DNA of 64,000 nucleotides from Megaleporinus macrocephalus (GCA_021613375.1 CM038726.1:13956841-14020840), one strand, 5' to 3'. Positions 48,001-62,500 are shown, counted from the first letter of the stretch. Notes: generated by a model not told the origin, from the letters alone. Translations and numbers: made by a program.

Positions 48001-51000
48001 TACGGAAATGTATCTTAAACTAGATGTGAAAGAGAAATCAAATTTCTTTTTTTAATAGCAGTGCATTTTCCTTCAGTACTGTGCTGTGATAGATGCACAG
48101 TCTTAGAGTGGAAGTGGGAAGTGAAACATACTGGTGATTATTATTTTCTTCTTCTTTTTTGTCTTTCAAATTCTATGGGAATCTAAATATGTGTTTTCTT
48201 TCTAATAAATTGTATTGCCTTTCTGTGCCCCAGTATGTATGTACACCTTGTTATCAATATATTTCCAAGGTCTAATAAAAGTCTGCTGTATTTCACCAGT
48301 ATTGTTCCCCTCTCAAAATGGGGGTTCCTAATAGTGCACAGTATTTCCTAACCAATAACCAATCGTTAACCATGCCCTCTGAGCAAAAGTTAGTTTACAT
48401 ACTGGTAAGCTGGCCTTTTATTCAGCTTTACATCTGATCTACATGTCATCTACCTACATGTCTGGTATGTCTGAGGTTCATTCACCAAGCTAATGTTACG
48501 CCAGCCTTCCGTTAGTGTGCATTCCCGGGATGTTCATTCAGCAGTAAACTGGATAACAGATTTGCCTTCTTTATGGTATCAAGACACAAAAACTAGATAA
48601 GATGTTTAGTGCGTCATTGGCTCAGCAGCGTTGTCTACAACACAGACAGCATACGTTTCACAGAGGACAGCTTCAGTAATTTCCCTTAGAGTACTAGTGG
48701 TTATGCTAAAAGACTTACCTTGTGAAGGCTGGGGTTGAACCTGCTCTACCTTTTCCTACCACAATGTGAGAAACTAGGATTTCACAATGTTTTTTTTTTG
48801 TTTTGTTTTGGGTTTTTTTTATTGCGCATTGGTGCAAAATGTTAGTTTTGCTGTAAAACTAAGAAACCTACTGTTCTGTTCTAAATGATCTACAAGCTCC
48901 TCATAGGTTGGCTCAGTCATGTAAAATACAGTTGTATGATTTTTCGCTGTATTTCTCTCTGTGTTGTTTGGTGTTACTTTCTGTTCAGTGAATGTGCCTA
49001 TTAGTCCAGGGACTTTATTTGTAAAGGCATGTATAAAAATGTAAAAGCTAAATCTCCATAATCCTGATTATCTGTGACTGGATATATCCACAATAATTCT
49101 GAGTAAAAAGCTAGAAAACGCAGCTTCTTTGTCTCAAGGCTGTTGCGTCGTCTTTTGAGTCGGCGATAGGGGGCAGCCATGCATGTTCGTTAGAATATTT
49201 AGACTATGGCCAGATTACGCTCTTAGATGGAAAGGAAGATGGTTGTTTCAGTGTTTTCTATTTAAACTCTGCTAGTGTTTAATATAACACCAGTTAGATA
49301 CCTACATAAAGGTTCTTTATTTTGTAGTGTGTTACCAGGGGCTTCAAAGAATAGAATATAATAATTTAGGCATTGCTTCTTTCTGCCAGTGGAATAGAAA
49401 ATTTCATGATATTTATTTATAATCGTAATTCTGCTTAACTGGAGCACTGCATGTGAAATGATGTGTTAAGCTGCTACCAATGGGGTTGTGTGGGGTGAGA
49501 AATCCAGTCTGTGAAAACAATTTGCACTTCTAAACAAAGAGGTGAACTTTGAACCTACAAAGTTGAAATTCCAGTTTGCTTTTGCTTTACCAAATTATAT
49601 TTTTATTCAAATTATATTCCATCTACGTCAGTGAAGGAAAGTTATCTTATTTCTGTAAAAGTTAGAATGACCAAAGACACAAACTAACAAGATAAAAAAT
49701 GTCCTTTTTGATTTTAGGTCAGTTTTAATTTCTCTTTATATGCAGGCAAACACCTGTAATGCCTGTTAAGAGTCTTTCTCCAGCATATCTAATATTAATT
49801 ATAGGGTTTTTTTTCCCCCCCTCGATTCGTATAATGCAATAAAATTCTTACAAAAGAAACAACAAACTTCAATCACGCACCCACATACGTCTGCATGGTT
49901 TTAAGATTTTTCTTTTGTGTGGGCTGATATTGGTCAGTAATTAAAAAAACATGTCTCCCTCTTGTATGCCTCCCTCCTGCACTTAAACCAACTGATTAAG
50001 TGAATTGATCCTTAACCATGCTTTTGACCTCCCTACAGACTTTAATCATCCTTCTTTCTGTGTCTCTCATTCTCTGCAGAGGAGCCAGCATTCAGGAAAA
50101 GAAGGTTGTGTATCAAGTTCATCCCACGGGACTCAACTGAAGCTGCCATCTGCGACATTCGTATCCTAGGACGCTCTAAACAGGCTCCACCGCAGTACAC
50201 CTTCATAGGGTCAGTTACCATATCATTGCCGATATGAACATGTTCACCAGCACAAGTTTTGAGCAGGTTTATAAGTATAAGTATAGTCACTTCTGAAAGT
50301 ATTGGAATGGCAAAGCTTTCTGAAGAGGTTTGGCATCAAAACATGAATGAGATGACAGCATTTCAGCTTTTATTTTCTGATATTTATTTATGTTCAGATG
50401 CATTAAATAGCTTAGAACAATTTTATTTTGAGCGTTTTTCATGTGACTGATCAGTTTTCCTTGTTGCCCGTGTGTACTGCTTAAACAGTAAATAGCTCTG
50501 AGCAGGCCTGGACTGTAAGGTGACATTATGTCATTATTAGGCCTGTGTATTGGCAAGAACCTGGTGATACAATACTTATCGTGATACAGTGGTCGCGATT
50601 CAATATATCGTGATACTGCAAGTAAAGAGAGATATTGAGATTTTTCAGATCTTACTATTAAAACACACCACTACATGAACAGGTTTGTCACTGCTTACAA
50701 TAGCATTGCACCCTTGTGCTGCTTGTTAATGTTGGAGTAGAGCTGAAAATGGATTACAACATCTAGCTTTTCCGAAGCATGTTAGCATGTTACTTAAACA
50801 TGTTTAACTGCATGTTTGATTGCAGTAATTTCCATATTAGTCCTGTTTAATTCGATAATATAATAATTTACTGGAACAGCCTTTTATTCAAATGTGGCAG
50901 TACTTTCAGTTCCAACTTACCAAATGTTTTAAAAAAAATTATAAATATTAAGACTCCTCAGGTATCGTAAGTATTTCTTGGAGCATTTTTGCCACATCGT

Positions 51001-53477
51001 CCACCTCTGTGAATGTCCACTTTTGGTGAGAGCCCTGAGTTTCACCTGTGCAGACTGCTATTTGTTTTTCTTAAAAATAAACCCATGTGAAGACCAAAAA
51101 GCTGTCTGAGGAGGAAAAGCTAGCCCAAGTGCACAAGTATTGGGTGTAGCCCCTATAACAATTTGGGATGTCTGGTAAAAGAAATAAACCACTGGTCAAC
51201 GAGTTGGGCTGGAATAACAACAGCAGTTGATATTAGAAACATGTGAACGCTGTGAAGAAAACAAACAGTCAGTGACCACAAACAGCCTCCCCGGGTCACT
51301 CCCTGAGATCTGAGTTGCCGTCTAGGGTTTCAGTGCTTTATTCAGAATCTGTTCTGCTGGTATCATTGAAAAACTGATGGATCGTTTAGGTCATATGGTA
51401 TTAGAAATGTATCTCAGTTCTCATAAAGGCATATGTCCTATGAGCCTCTCTGTATATTGCTATATCTGGATGTGCTCAGGTTTAAAGTTTTTAACTCAAG
51501 TCCCTCTTATTATGACAGAGTTTATCAACCAGATTTCAGTCATGGGCCTGAAGTCCCATGCTTGATCGTTACCTGTTATATAAAGCCTAAGCTAGAATCA
51601 TGCTTAAAGCCATTTTTAAAGTTATTTTTGGCTGCTGTTGATTAGGGGTGTAAGAAAATATAAAAAATATTGAATATCGGGATATTATGTTTAGTGATAC
51701 TGTATTGATTCTCAAAAACACAGTATCAATACACAGATTTTTGGCAGACAGTGAATCATTGTGTGTTGTGTTTAAACCTCTGACCACTAGATGACAGTGT
51801 TGTAATCCATTTTCAGCTCCTCTCCAACATTAACAAGCAGCACAAGGGTGCAGTGCTATTGTGGTGTGGTGTGTTTTAATAGTAGGATTTGAAAAATCGC
51901 AGTATATCACTTTGATTGCAGTATCGCAGGATATCACGATATATTGAAATGTGACTGCTGTATCACAGTACGTATTGCATCACCAGGTTCTTGCCAATAC
52001 ACAGCCCTACTGTTGATGTACTTCTGACTTAATTGAGCGTTTCTCTGCAGAGAGCTGAACAACATGGGGATTTGGTACCGAATGGGGAAAGTGCCTCGGA
52101 CCCAGGATTCATCTCCAGTGCAGAACAATTCTTCCTCCACAAGCACTACCACTAACATTCAGACCGTCACCACCAATTCCACTCCAGCGCCTGTCATGCC
52201 CAAGTACGTGTCATTACGCATGCTTCGTTCCACATGTGGCCTGGCTGGTAAAGTGGACTCCTTCTTTTTACACCAGTTCTGAATGAAAGGTGTTGCACGA
52301 GCACTTTATCTTGGCATTCTGCTTACAGCAAGTGGCATTAAAATAAAAGTGAAGCCTTTTAATATGCATATGTAACCATTGCTTACTGCACACTGTCAGT
52401 ATAAAAGCTACATTTATTGCATAGGGCCATTTTGCAAGCATTGCAGAAACGGCTTCCAATTTAACATTTCCTTTCAAATGTATAGATAAACCATTTAAAT
52501 ACATCCATAATGTGTAGATGAGGAAGACCAAACGAAACAGAGGTGTAAGGAAGTCTTAGCCATGCATGCAGCTCTGAGCTGGCCCCGCTAAGAAAAAAAA
52601 AAGGAAGAAAGAATAAGAAGGCGAGGGGGAAGTAAACGCTAGGGTGTGCGTAGAACCTGTCAAGCAGCCAGATGCGTTGCATTCCATCGATAATAGTATT
52701 AACAAATGTGGGCCTGCTGAGATCCCCTCCCCAGTGCTGTGCAGTCAAACCTACGAGGAAAAGAGCAGATGTTTAAGAGTTCTCAACACAGCCAGCGTAA
52801 AGTAGGGCTGTTAAAAGTGATCAGGTTTTTTGCTTGATTCGTCAAACTGTACTGAAACAAGAACTTCAGCTGCTATTTCCACATCTGTCTGCTTCCTGGC
52901 ATCTGTATTTGGGTCTGTCATTTCCTCTGAAAAAAGCATTTATCTTAATCAGAACTACGTCTGGTTCTGCTAAAGAGTTTAGAGCTACTCCTAGTGTTTC
53001 TCAGAGAGTGTGCATAAAATGTAATCAATAAAATAAATTAAGGAAGACTCTAATTTGAAAGCTCCAGACTGACTGTTTCCTCAAACTGAATCGTTAAAGT
53101 CAGCTGTTCCATTAAGGACAATTCAGGAAATTGTATTGCTTTTGCATTGCTAATGTTTTTGTATTACCATGTTAGGTGTTTAACAATGTGATGTTATGGT
53201 ATTGGTATCAATGCCTCCCTGATATAATTGCAAAGTAAGATTCTTATGATACTGTTGGTCTGTCTGCCTGACAATCTCACAACTGGGACTTAAGTATTGT
53301 GATAAAATTGTATTGTGAGGGCTTTGGCGACAGTTGAATGACATCTGTCAGATAGCACGAGTACAGTAGACACACAAGCACGCAATGCAAACCAACCCAG
53401 TTATGTACATTAGGTTTCTGAGAGAAAATCTCTAAATGAATATGTAATATAAACTTCATGAAAATGAAAAAAGCGTC

Positions 53478-53514
<37 letters not shown>

Positions 53515-56500
53515 TATATTATACACTATCATAATGTGAATATTATTACTGTACTTAACCAAATTCTTAAGACTGTAAAACTCATAAAGTAATGCTGTGT
53601 GTCGAGCTTTAAATCTGTTGAAGGGACCACTTGCTGAATGAACACATTCATTAGCCTGATGCTGATATCATGTAGTAATTCCATTGATGGGCCTCTGCAA
53701 ATTAGCACAGAGATTACTGAACAGCGGTTTATCACTTCGCAACAAGCTTCAGGAAAGTTTACCCAAAAGCTATTACATGTTTTATTATGACCTTGTAGGA
53801 TGTTCCGATTGAAGGTGTTAATCCGCTGAAGAACCAACATCCCCCCCCATTCTCCAGTGTATTCTCAGTGTAGATAATATACAGCACTGTTTGGGGACCC
53901 TGTGAAATGAAAGGCAATGTGAGCCTCCCTTAAATCCCTTAAACTTCCTCCCATGTCCTCTTCTTAGTATTTTATTTTTATTTATTTTCTGTTTTTAAAG
54001 ATTTCATAAGATTTTTTGCGACAGACTTCTAATAGCTGTTGGTTACATTTACCTTGTAGCTGCCGTGCAACACACGTCTTGCTGATCATTTCAGGGTAGA
54101 AGAAGAAACTGCATAAATGATATTTTTAACAGATTTTGGTTTATGATCTATGCACTGCTACAAATAATTGTTTTTAAGCACACCAGTAATACGATAATCA
54201 TCTGATTTTGCCGGTTACACTGCTTTCTTAGATTGGATTAAGGCAGTTATCTGTTTTTTAGTGATGTGACCTGAATTTTAGCTTGGTAATCATGTTTTAA
54301 GTTTCTGTAAATGGTTAATCTGATTTCCATTGTTTTTCCCATATCCGTGCATGCAGAAGCAGATAGAATAGAGATGCCTGGAAACAGTAAACCTAAAAAT
54401 ACTACAACAGATGCCCCATTATGTGCTAATGGTAGCTATATAACAAAACAAATAAGTTAAGTCACATGCTCTGCTTCTTTGAAAGTTATTTAGCAACAGT
54501 AAAAATCAAATAAAATTTTTTTTATATTTAAAGCGGAAATCCCAAACACAAATACACGAAAAATGAATACACAATGAACAGTAATATTGTATTCTTTCCA
54601 AATTTACAGTTTTTATAACAGTAGAGCAAGTTTTCAAATAAAGGCTATGATGCATACACTTTTCAGTCTTTGCAGTTGGCAAGTCTGGGCTAGATAAAAA
54701 GAGATGCAAGCTGTACAGGACATTGAATATTGTTCTATTTATTCCAGATTATACAAGACTGGTCTGTCTACATGTGTAGGTGTAGATGTGCTAGACTGAA
54801 GTATAGAGTGAGTCTGTATTGAGGTTTGAATGTGGTGTTTATTGTCCATGGAGATCATCATCATGATGATGTTGTTCAGGTATTAGGTGTATTGACAGAC
54901 CCCTTGACTGATACGCCAGTACTACTGACTGTACAGCAGCCTGTTGGCCTGGGGCGGAGAAGCTGTCTTGGAACCGGCTGGTTCTGCACTTTCTGCTTCT
55001 GGTTTAGGAGCTGAACCCTGGTGATGTACTGGGCTGTCTGCACCACCCCCTGTAGAGTGTCCTGCTTGATGGCAGTGCAGTTTAATAATAATATTAATAA
55101 TTGTATTATTATTAACCGTTCAAATAAGATATTAAGAGAAACACTTATAGACCCATAGATTATTTTTTTCCACATGTAAACATGATGATTAGGATTACTG
55201 CTGAAAGGAAGTATGGCGAGACATTGTAATATTGGAATTGAGGACTAGTAGATGTGTAGGATTCAGAATTTAAACTGCATTACTCTGACTAGTGCAGAGT
55301 AAAAGTTCTCCATGGTAACTTTTAAAGAGCACCATCTCTGTTTTAGACAAGTTGGCTAAATTTGTTACTCACTGTGATAAAGTTCGGTCTTATGTCTTTC
55401 CTCAGCTCCTGACGTAAGGACACACATTATTTTAATGGAAGGTACAAATAGGTTTCGGATTCCTTCATTTTAATTTCAAATACAGCATCAAGTAAGTATT
55501 TGTTTATTTTAATTAAAGAAGGAAGGATCGATCGGGCGTGTATCGGTATTGGACAATTTTTAATCAAAATATGTGATCAGCGATCGGCCGATCGATGGCG
55601 GTAAACCAATGAGCCTAATTTCTGTATTTACAGCTAGCGTTTCATCCTGGAAGAGGAGCCCTCTGTGAAACCCACTCCGGCCAGCTCCCTGCAATTCCTA
55701 TCTGAACCACTAGGTGGAAATACATACCGTTTCATCAGACTGACTAAAGCAGCGGCTTCGCGAGAACAGTTTAAGCATTCACCCGCATGTGCGGGAAAAA
55801 AAACATCTTCCAACTGGTAGTTTGTTACCGTATGTGACTCAGACTCATCCAGGACAGTTTGTAACATCTGTAAAATTAGTAAAATCAGCGTCTCTCGCGG
55901 GGGAACCAAGACAAAGACATTACTACTACTACTAATCACTACTAATCTGATACGGCGCGTACACCACGCAGCTGAATACAGTGAGTATCAGCAAACAGCA
56001 GAGCTAGCACGCGCAGCCCAGAGAACAGTGCAGACCAGATCTGACCGGTATGAACAGAACAGCAGAAACAGACAGAGAGCTAAAATAACCACAGCCAGAG
56101 TGATTGAGTTTATAGTTCTAGATAAGCAGCTCTTCTCGGCTGTAGAAGACGTTCTGTGGCATTCTTGTGGTTTAATATTCCACCTGGATCCCTGCTCTGC
56201 CATTACTAGTAGAAACACTTTTCAGATGTCGCTTTTCCACATAGACCAACTTTTAATTCAGTTAAAATATGCTGTTTCACATGAGCTCGTTAAAAATGGT
56301 AATAAACCAGTTTCCACCTTGTTTCATGACGTGCTTGTGCTAATAATATGTAGCCCTGCCGTGTCTAATAGCCCCGCCCTCGATCGGTATCGGCTATCGG
56401 CCTATCGTGCTGAAAGGTGATCGACGATCGGAATCGGCCTCAAAAACGCTGATCGATCCATCTCTAATTTTAATAGTAATGAAATTTTAATAAACAAAAG

Positions 56501-59500
56501 AGAATAAAATATATATATATATATACACACACCAGAAATATAATATATTTACCTTCATGGCATTTTGCAGCTGCTCCTATCCAGAGTGACGTACAAAGGG
56601 GCTTTGTTTTCCAGTCAGATAATGTTTCCTAGCTGGTACAAAAAGGTTAGGGTCCAAACTATACTTGAGCTCAGGCGGTCAGAGCAAGAGCCAGTGCTGA
56701 TACCTAGAAAGAAAAATAAGAGGGATCCCAAAGAGAGCAGTTTTAGAATCGCAAAAGAGTCCTCTGTTTGCACAGCCAGTGGAAGTTCATTCCACCATCT
56801 TAAGTGCCTGGACAGAGAAGACTCTTGATGTTTGTCTGCCATGCACCCTAAAGGATGGCGGGTCAAACCGAGCTGTGACTTTTGATTATGGCCATAAGGT
56901 AGGGAGGGGCTGGTGGTCTATTCTTGGCCTTGTATGCAGGCATCAGAGTGTTGAACCTGATGGTACAGGAAGCGGGTGAAGGGAGCGCAGCAGTGGAGTG
57001 ACATGAGTAAACTTGGGAAGATCAAAGACAAGCTGCATTCTGGGTCAATTCCTGATGGTCCGCAGAGGAAGATCAGTCAAGAGCGAATACACATATGCCA
57101 TTGGGCACTAGGATGTAAATAGAAAATTGAACTTATGCAAATGATAGAAATACTGAAAGTGTTTGGAAATGTTCATTTAAAATAGGACTAGGTGGTATGG
57201 ACAAAGCATATCTCAGTAGTTTAAGGCTGAATGGCAGTAGACTAAATATTCAGTTGTAGGTCAGAGCTCCATTTGAGACAACACAAATACCTTTATTAAA
57301 ACAGACTGTAATCAAAATAAAATACATTGAAAGGAGTTCCTTTTACATGTAGAGGAAATTGGCTATAAAATAAGTGTACAACTGTATACCATATATTTAA
57401 GGATATTTAAGGCACAGCACCACTCCACCATCTCCATATACTACCACCGTGTGTTAACATTGATTACAACTTGTCAGGTAAAATACTGCAGTGGTGCTGG
57501 TGAATAACGTGGACGCAGAGCTGAATGTGGAATATCGCAGCGTGGCAGCACACAGATAGTCTGAGACAAGAGAAATGAAGTAGTTAGGCTTTTACAGTAG
57601 AAACGGGTTATGTATTTTAACACAACATCAAACCATACTGGAATAAATGGTCTCATTTTATATCTCATCTAAAAATCTATTGATATACCTTGAAATGTTT
57701 TAATAAGAGATATATAAATATATGATATAATGCCCAGTTCTAATTTAGAACATTGTGTTATGCAGAGTAGTAACATCCAATGAATGAACACTTTTCCCCA
57801 AACTGCCTGTTTACTACTTTTTTATTATTTATATTTTAATGGACGTTATTTGAATTGTTTCATGTCTTTATGTTGCTTGGTAAGAAAATCATGAAAAATG
57901 GCTCTGAACCATTAGTTCGAATGTAGAACTGTTTCCATACAAAGCAAAATTGACCTCTTCATTTAACCCATCTGTGCAGTGAAACCCCACACACACTAGG
58001 GGGCAGTGAGCACACTTGCCCAGAACAGTGAACAGCCCTATCCACAGAGCCCGGGTAGCAGTTTGAGGTTAGATAATTTGCTTAAGGCCACGGCAGTCAT
58101 TTCCTGCTGATCGAGATAATTGGACCGGTGACCTTCCGGTCCCAAGACCAGTTTCCTAACCTCCAGCTCATGACTGCCTTACCATTATCAAAGTATTATC
58201 AAAATATAAAATGTCAAAACAGTCGTCAGTTGTCAGAGCATACCAGATAGACAGACAGCATTTGTTCGATAGCGCATTTTATCAACAATTAAACATTCTC
58301 ACTAGCAGTCAAAGAGGAAAGATGATTATGTGATTCAGGCTCAGATGAGGCAATGATTGGACTCAGGCTGCCTAAACTTCTGCTACCATGGAACTTTGAT
58401 GGTGATAAATAAGCATATGAGACATGACGCGCTTGGAGTAGATGCTAAACAGTGACTTAAACAGTGATTCCAACTGCTTGACCATATAAGGTCTGGTCTC
58501 ACAGCTTTGTGTGTCAGTTCATACATGAACTATAAACAGCCCAAAGCCTCGTAGTGGCTTATTTCTCAAATAATAAAAGAATAAAACAGTATACTCTGGA
58601 ACCATAACTCTGCTATGAAGTGATATAGCTAATCTTTCTGTGTGACCACTTTAAGCTTGTTCCTCTACTGAACAGTAAAAAAAAAAAAAAAAAAAAAAAA
58701 AACATTTTATAGAGATTAATCTGCAGGACAAACAATATGTATGTGACCGGCAGAATGAAGCTGGAAAAGCAGCCACACCTCATTTATGTGTGTGTGGTCC
58801 ACAGTCGGTGGTTTGATCACCTCAGATACCCTTAGAAAGAGCATCCATGACGGTATCTGTCAGTCTCATCAGTGTGCGCGAAATATCACATTGCTCCAGG
58901 ATGCCTGTGTTACTGGCCTGCAGATGGGCACAACCTTTAAGACAGGAGCTGGTCTTCATTAAGCCTGTCAGTCGACTGCTGAGAGATTGACGCTAACCTT
59001 TCAGGAGATTGAAAAACTCACACGGCCGCCGAAAGTCAGGGATGCAGAGGCACGTTGCTGTAAATGTTTGGGTCAGGAAGAAGACCTCGTCAGGCTGGAG
59101 GCACTGCCGTTTGTGTCAGAGGAAGGCACCCGCTTACCCGGTTCCAACAAAACCTTAGATTCATTTCAATTTGGAGCGCTAGGGACAACAACTGAGCAGT
59201 TCTTCTCCTTCAACAGGACATCACAGTGAGACCTAATCAGTGCTTATTGGGTGGATACCTAGAAAAGCAGTTTCTATTGATTGCTTTTTAATGGATGAAC
59301 TCTGTTTTGTAACGTTGCAGTTGTTTTTTGTGGTAATTCTTGTTTTCTCTTCTTCTTCACAGACACATATCCATGACTCTACCTGCCAGCTTTAGAAAGA
59401 GTACCACTAGACCTGACTACGAGCACCAAAACTCCAACCTATATGCCATCTCAGGTAAAAACCTTAAACGTTATCCAGCACCTGTCTGTGATCAGAATAA

Positions 59501-62500
59501 GAGTTCCCAATGCAGTAACACAGAAGTGTTCACAGTAGCTGTTAGTCTCTCAGTCTATAGGGGTGCGTCCAAAATCGCCTACTCCTATACTACTCAGTAG
59601 GCGAGCACGGCTAGTATGTCTGAATACTCAGTATTCGAATAGCAGTACGTAAAAGCTACTTAGATGACCTACTGGTCCGGGAGACGCTTTTAAGTAGGCG
59701 ACCGCAGCACACTGTTCCGTCCCATGATTCAACTGGAGCCACAGATCAATTGAAAGTGATCTGGGGAAAAAACTGTATGTTGGCTGTGTGTATGTAGCTA
59801 CTGCTACAGAAGTTAGCACTACTTGTGTTTCTTCTGAGGTAAAAAATTATAACCTCCAGGTTACCCTGCCACCCAAGTCACCCACCAGACTGATCGTCGG
59901 GCCCGTCTGTTACCTGTGTCATACCAGCTACCTGGCCTTAGACTAGCTCCCTAACCTTCACTACAGACTCTACTGAAATTAACATGGACTCTGACTAGTT
60001 TCCACTCACCTTCTACCTTCATTAACTGTCATCATTACTCTCACTGTTCTCAACTGAACAGAAGCACAAGGTGGTACAGTCATTATACCAGTACTGTTTG
60101 AGTAGTTTGATCAGAGGAGGATGTGTCCCCGATCTTGGTTCCTCCCAAGAGTTCTTTTCTTCTTGCCAAGTCTTGCTCACTGGGGGGTTTTCTATGTTTG
60201 TTCTGATTTCCTTCTGTGTTATTTTATTCTTAGGCTTATTTATGCTCTATTAAACGTTTCTTATCACTAAATTCCTGTAAAGATGCTTTGTGACATCAGT
60301 TGTTAAAAGCGCTATACAAATACATTTGATTTGATATTCCAAACAACTACTACTTTACTGCTGAAGTAGTACGTACTGGCTTCAGTCTACTACTTACTGA
60401 CTCAGTGAGCGATTTGGAATGCAGCTTATGTTAATGCAGTGTTAACCCGCAGAGCGTCCTCTGTGTTGTAGAGCTGTTTTTGCTGTCCTATGGGAACTAG
60501 AGATGGATTGGAAACTTGTAACAGTGGAGAAAATAGGAACATCCAGTGAAAGGGGCTTAATGTACTCACTTATATAAATGAACGCTCCCATTATAGCCTT
60601 CAGTAGTGTTTGGAATCTCAGACAGGGCTTGCCTGCGCCATCTTTCACCTCCAGATTTCTAGGTTATATAATCTGTGAGCTAATAATAAACCCACTTAAC
60701 GCTCTCCACTTATCTCCTCCAGTGAGAAGTCTTTTTTTTAATTGTTCCAGATGGTGCTTGCTGATGATTCAGCCTCTCTTTCTTCTCAGCACTGTGTCAT
60801 GAAAGATCTTTTACTCAGATCTTATGACCAGCATCACATGAATCATGTCCTTGGTGTATGTGTTATGATATGTAATGAATTAATAAATACCTTTATTAAC
60901 AAATTACTTTTTGATCATGTGTTTTGAAGCTATGGATGGAGTGCCTTTCATGATTTCGGAGAAGTTTGCATGCGCTTCCAGTGATGTAAGTATACAGTTA
61001 TAACAGTACAGTGATCAATAATCAATACATTAATGTTTTTCATTGTTTATGTATTTATTTACCTTTTATACTCTTTCTGCTGACATAAACAAGCTACCAT
61101 TTCAGTTTAAACACAGTAAATCGTCCAGCTTTAGTTGGTAGTGTGTGAAGTAGGTAGACGTAATGTTAGGATTGCAATATCAGGTCAGTTATTATTGTGA
61201 TGGTTGATGTTTCATACAGTGCTGTGAAAAAGTATTTGTCCCCTTCCTAAATTATTTTGTTTTTGTGTATTGTCACACTTCAAACTTTCATCATCAAACT
61301 AGTTTCAGTGTTAGACAGTTATATACAGATGCGAAATAAAGTAATTCATATCTTATGCCTATAAAGGGTTATGAATCAGAAAACATAAAACAGTGGTGAA
61401 CAGTAGGAGTGGCCGACCTACCAAAATTTCACCATGAGCTATGACTCCAGGAAGTCAGGAAAAAAAAAACCCAGACCAACTACAGGTTTCACTTGCACTT
61501 AGGATCAGTGTACACTAGGGCTGTACGTTATTGGAAAAAACTGGAATATTTTTTGTATATTATGATATTTAAAAATACAGGAATTTTCACCAGATGTTTT
61601 GAACAGCTCTATTAATAATTAAATATAAATAATTGATTATGATTGCAGTGATTTTGTAGGCAAGTGCATCTCCATATAGGGTTGTGTGATATTGACAAAA
61701 AGTTACAGCTGGATATTTTCTATAAATTTCTTTGTAAAAGTCTTATATTTTAATAACTTTCACTTCTTAAAGGATATTAATGTCCATCCATCATTTATCT
61801 TCTGCTTTAACCCGCTAGTCGGGGTCATGGGAAAGCTGGAACCAATCCCAGCATCATCAGGCGAAGGTGCTTTTTTAGTGAATAACTCTGCTGAAGTTTG
61901 CTGAGTGTGTTTTGCCAAACACTTTAGCTGGTTTAGGTTTATCTTGGACACCGGGCTCCTGAAGCTCTTCATCCTCCTCATACTCTGTGTGGTGGTTTGT
62001 TGGGAGATGATGGAACCGGTTATTCAACGGCTGCTTTCTTACAAAGTCTGCAAACTGCCGTCTTCTAAGCAATGTCAGTCTTTTCAAATCCTAACCAGCT
62101 CCACGCGAGTGAAGATGATCCTCGCCTAGGACTTAAATCTAAGTAGACTGCGAGGCTGGCGGTGTCTGAGTTTCTTACCCTGGCGCAGTGTGTTCACTCA
62201 CTTTCAGCTTTAGGTGTGTTGTTCAGGAAGCTATGCTTGCTTTGGAGGTCAGTAGCATACTCGATAATGTTAGCTCAGTCATCTGAAACACAAAGACCAC
62301 CTCAAAAGAAACAGCATGAAGGCTTTAGAGCAGCTGTCCTGAGTTGAGTCTCATTGACCTGCTGTGACGAGACCTTAAACGAGCAGTTTAAAAAAAACAA
62401 AAACAACACGAACCAAAGCCGTTCTGTAAAGAAGACTAGGCCGAAATTCCTCTACAGTGATATAAATTACTTATCGCAAGTTATCACAAACGTTGGATTG

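Larger units (their letters stand above)
50210..52050 (+). other. mvb12b: mvb12b intron 5
   Basis: About 1.8 kb containing two members of one hAT MITE family in opposite orientation (50538-50770 and 51643-52009). The second lies directly upstream of the exon 6 acceptor. The sequence between looks unique. Confidence 0.85.
52204..59362 (+). other. mvb12b: mvb12b intron 6
   Basis: About 7.2 kb, the largest intron. Holds enhancer-like stretches (52520-52760, 53610-53840, 58740-59235), an ATA microsatellite, a LINE-derived fragment, a hAT element (55514-56466) and two other dispersed repeats. No other gene could be supported. Confidence 0.75.
59455..60929 (+). other. mvb12b: mvb12b intron 7
   Basis: About 1.5 kb, dominated by the AGGGTGCGT-type DNA element with an L2-like tail inserted in it (59560-60430). 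The remainder is unremarkable. Confidence 0.8.

Noticed and set aside
52064..52282. 72-codon frame extending exon 6 through its donor
   Set aside because: Continuation past 52203 has no similarity to MVB12B, while splicing at GTACGT joins the conserved HISMTLP exon.
56028..56420. 130-codon frame as an intronic gene
   Set aside because: Part of a non-autonomous hAT with an 8-bp target duplication; only the N-terminal transposase region is present.
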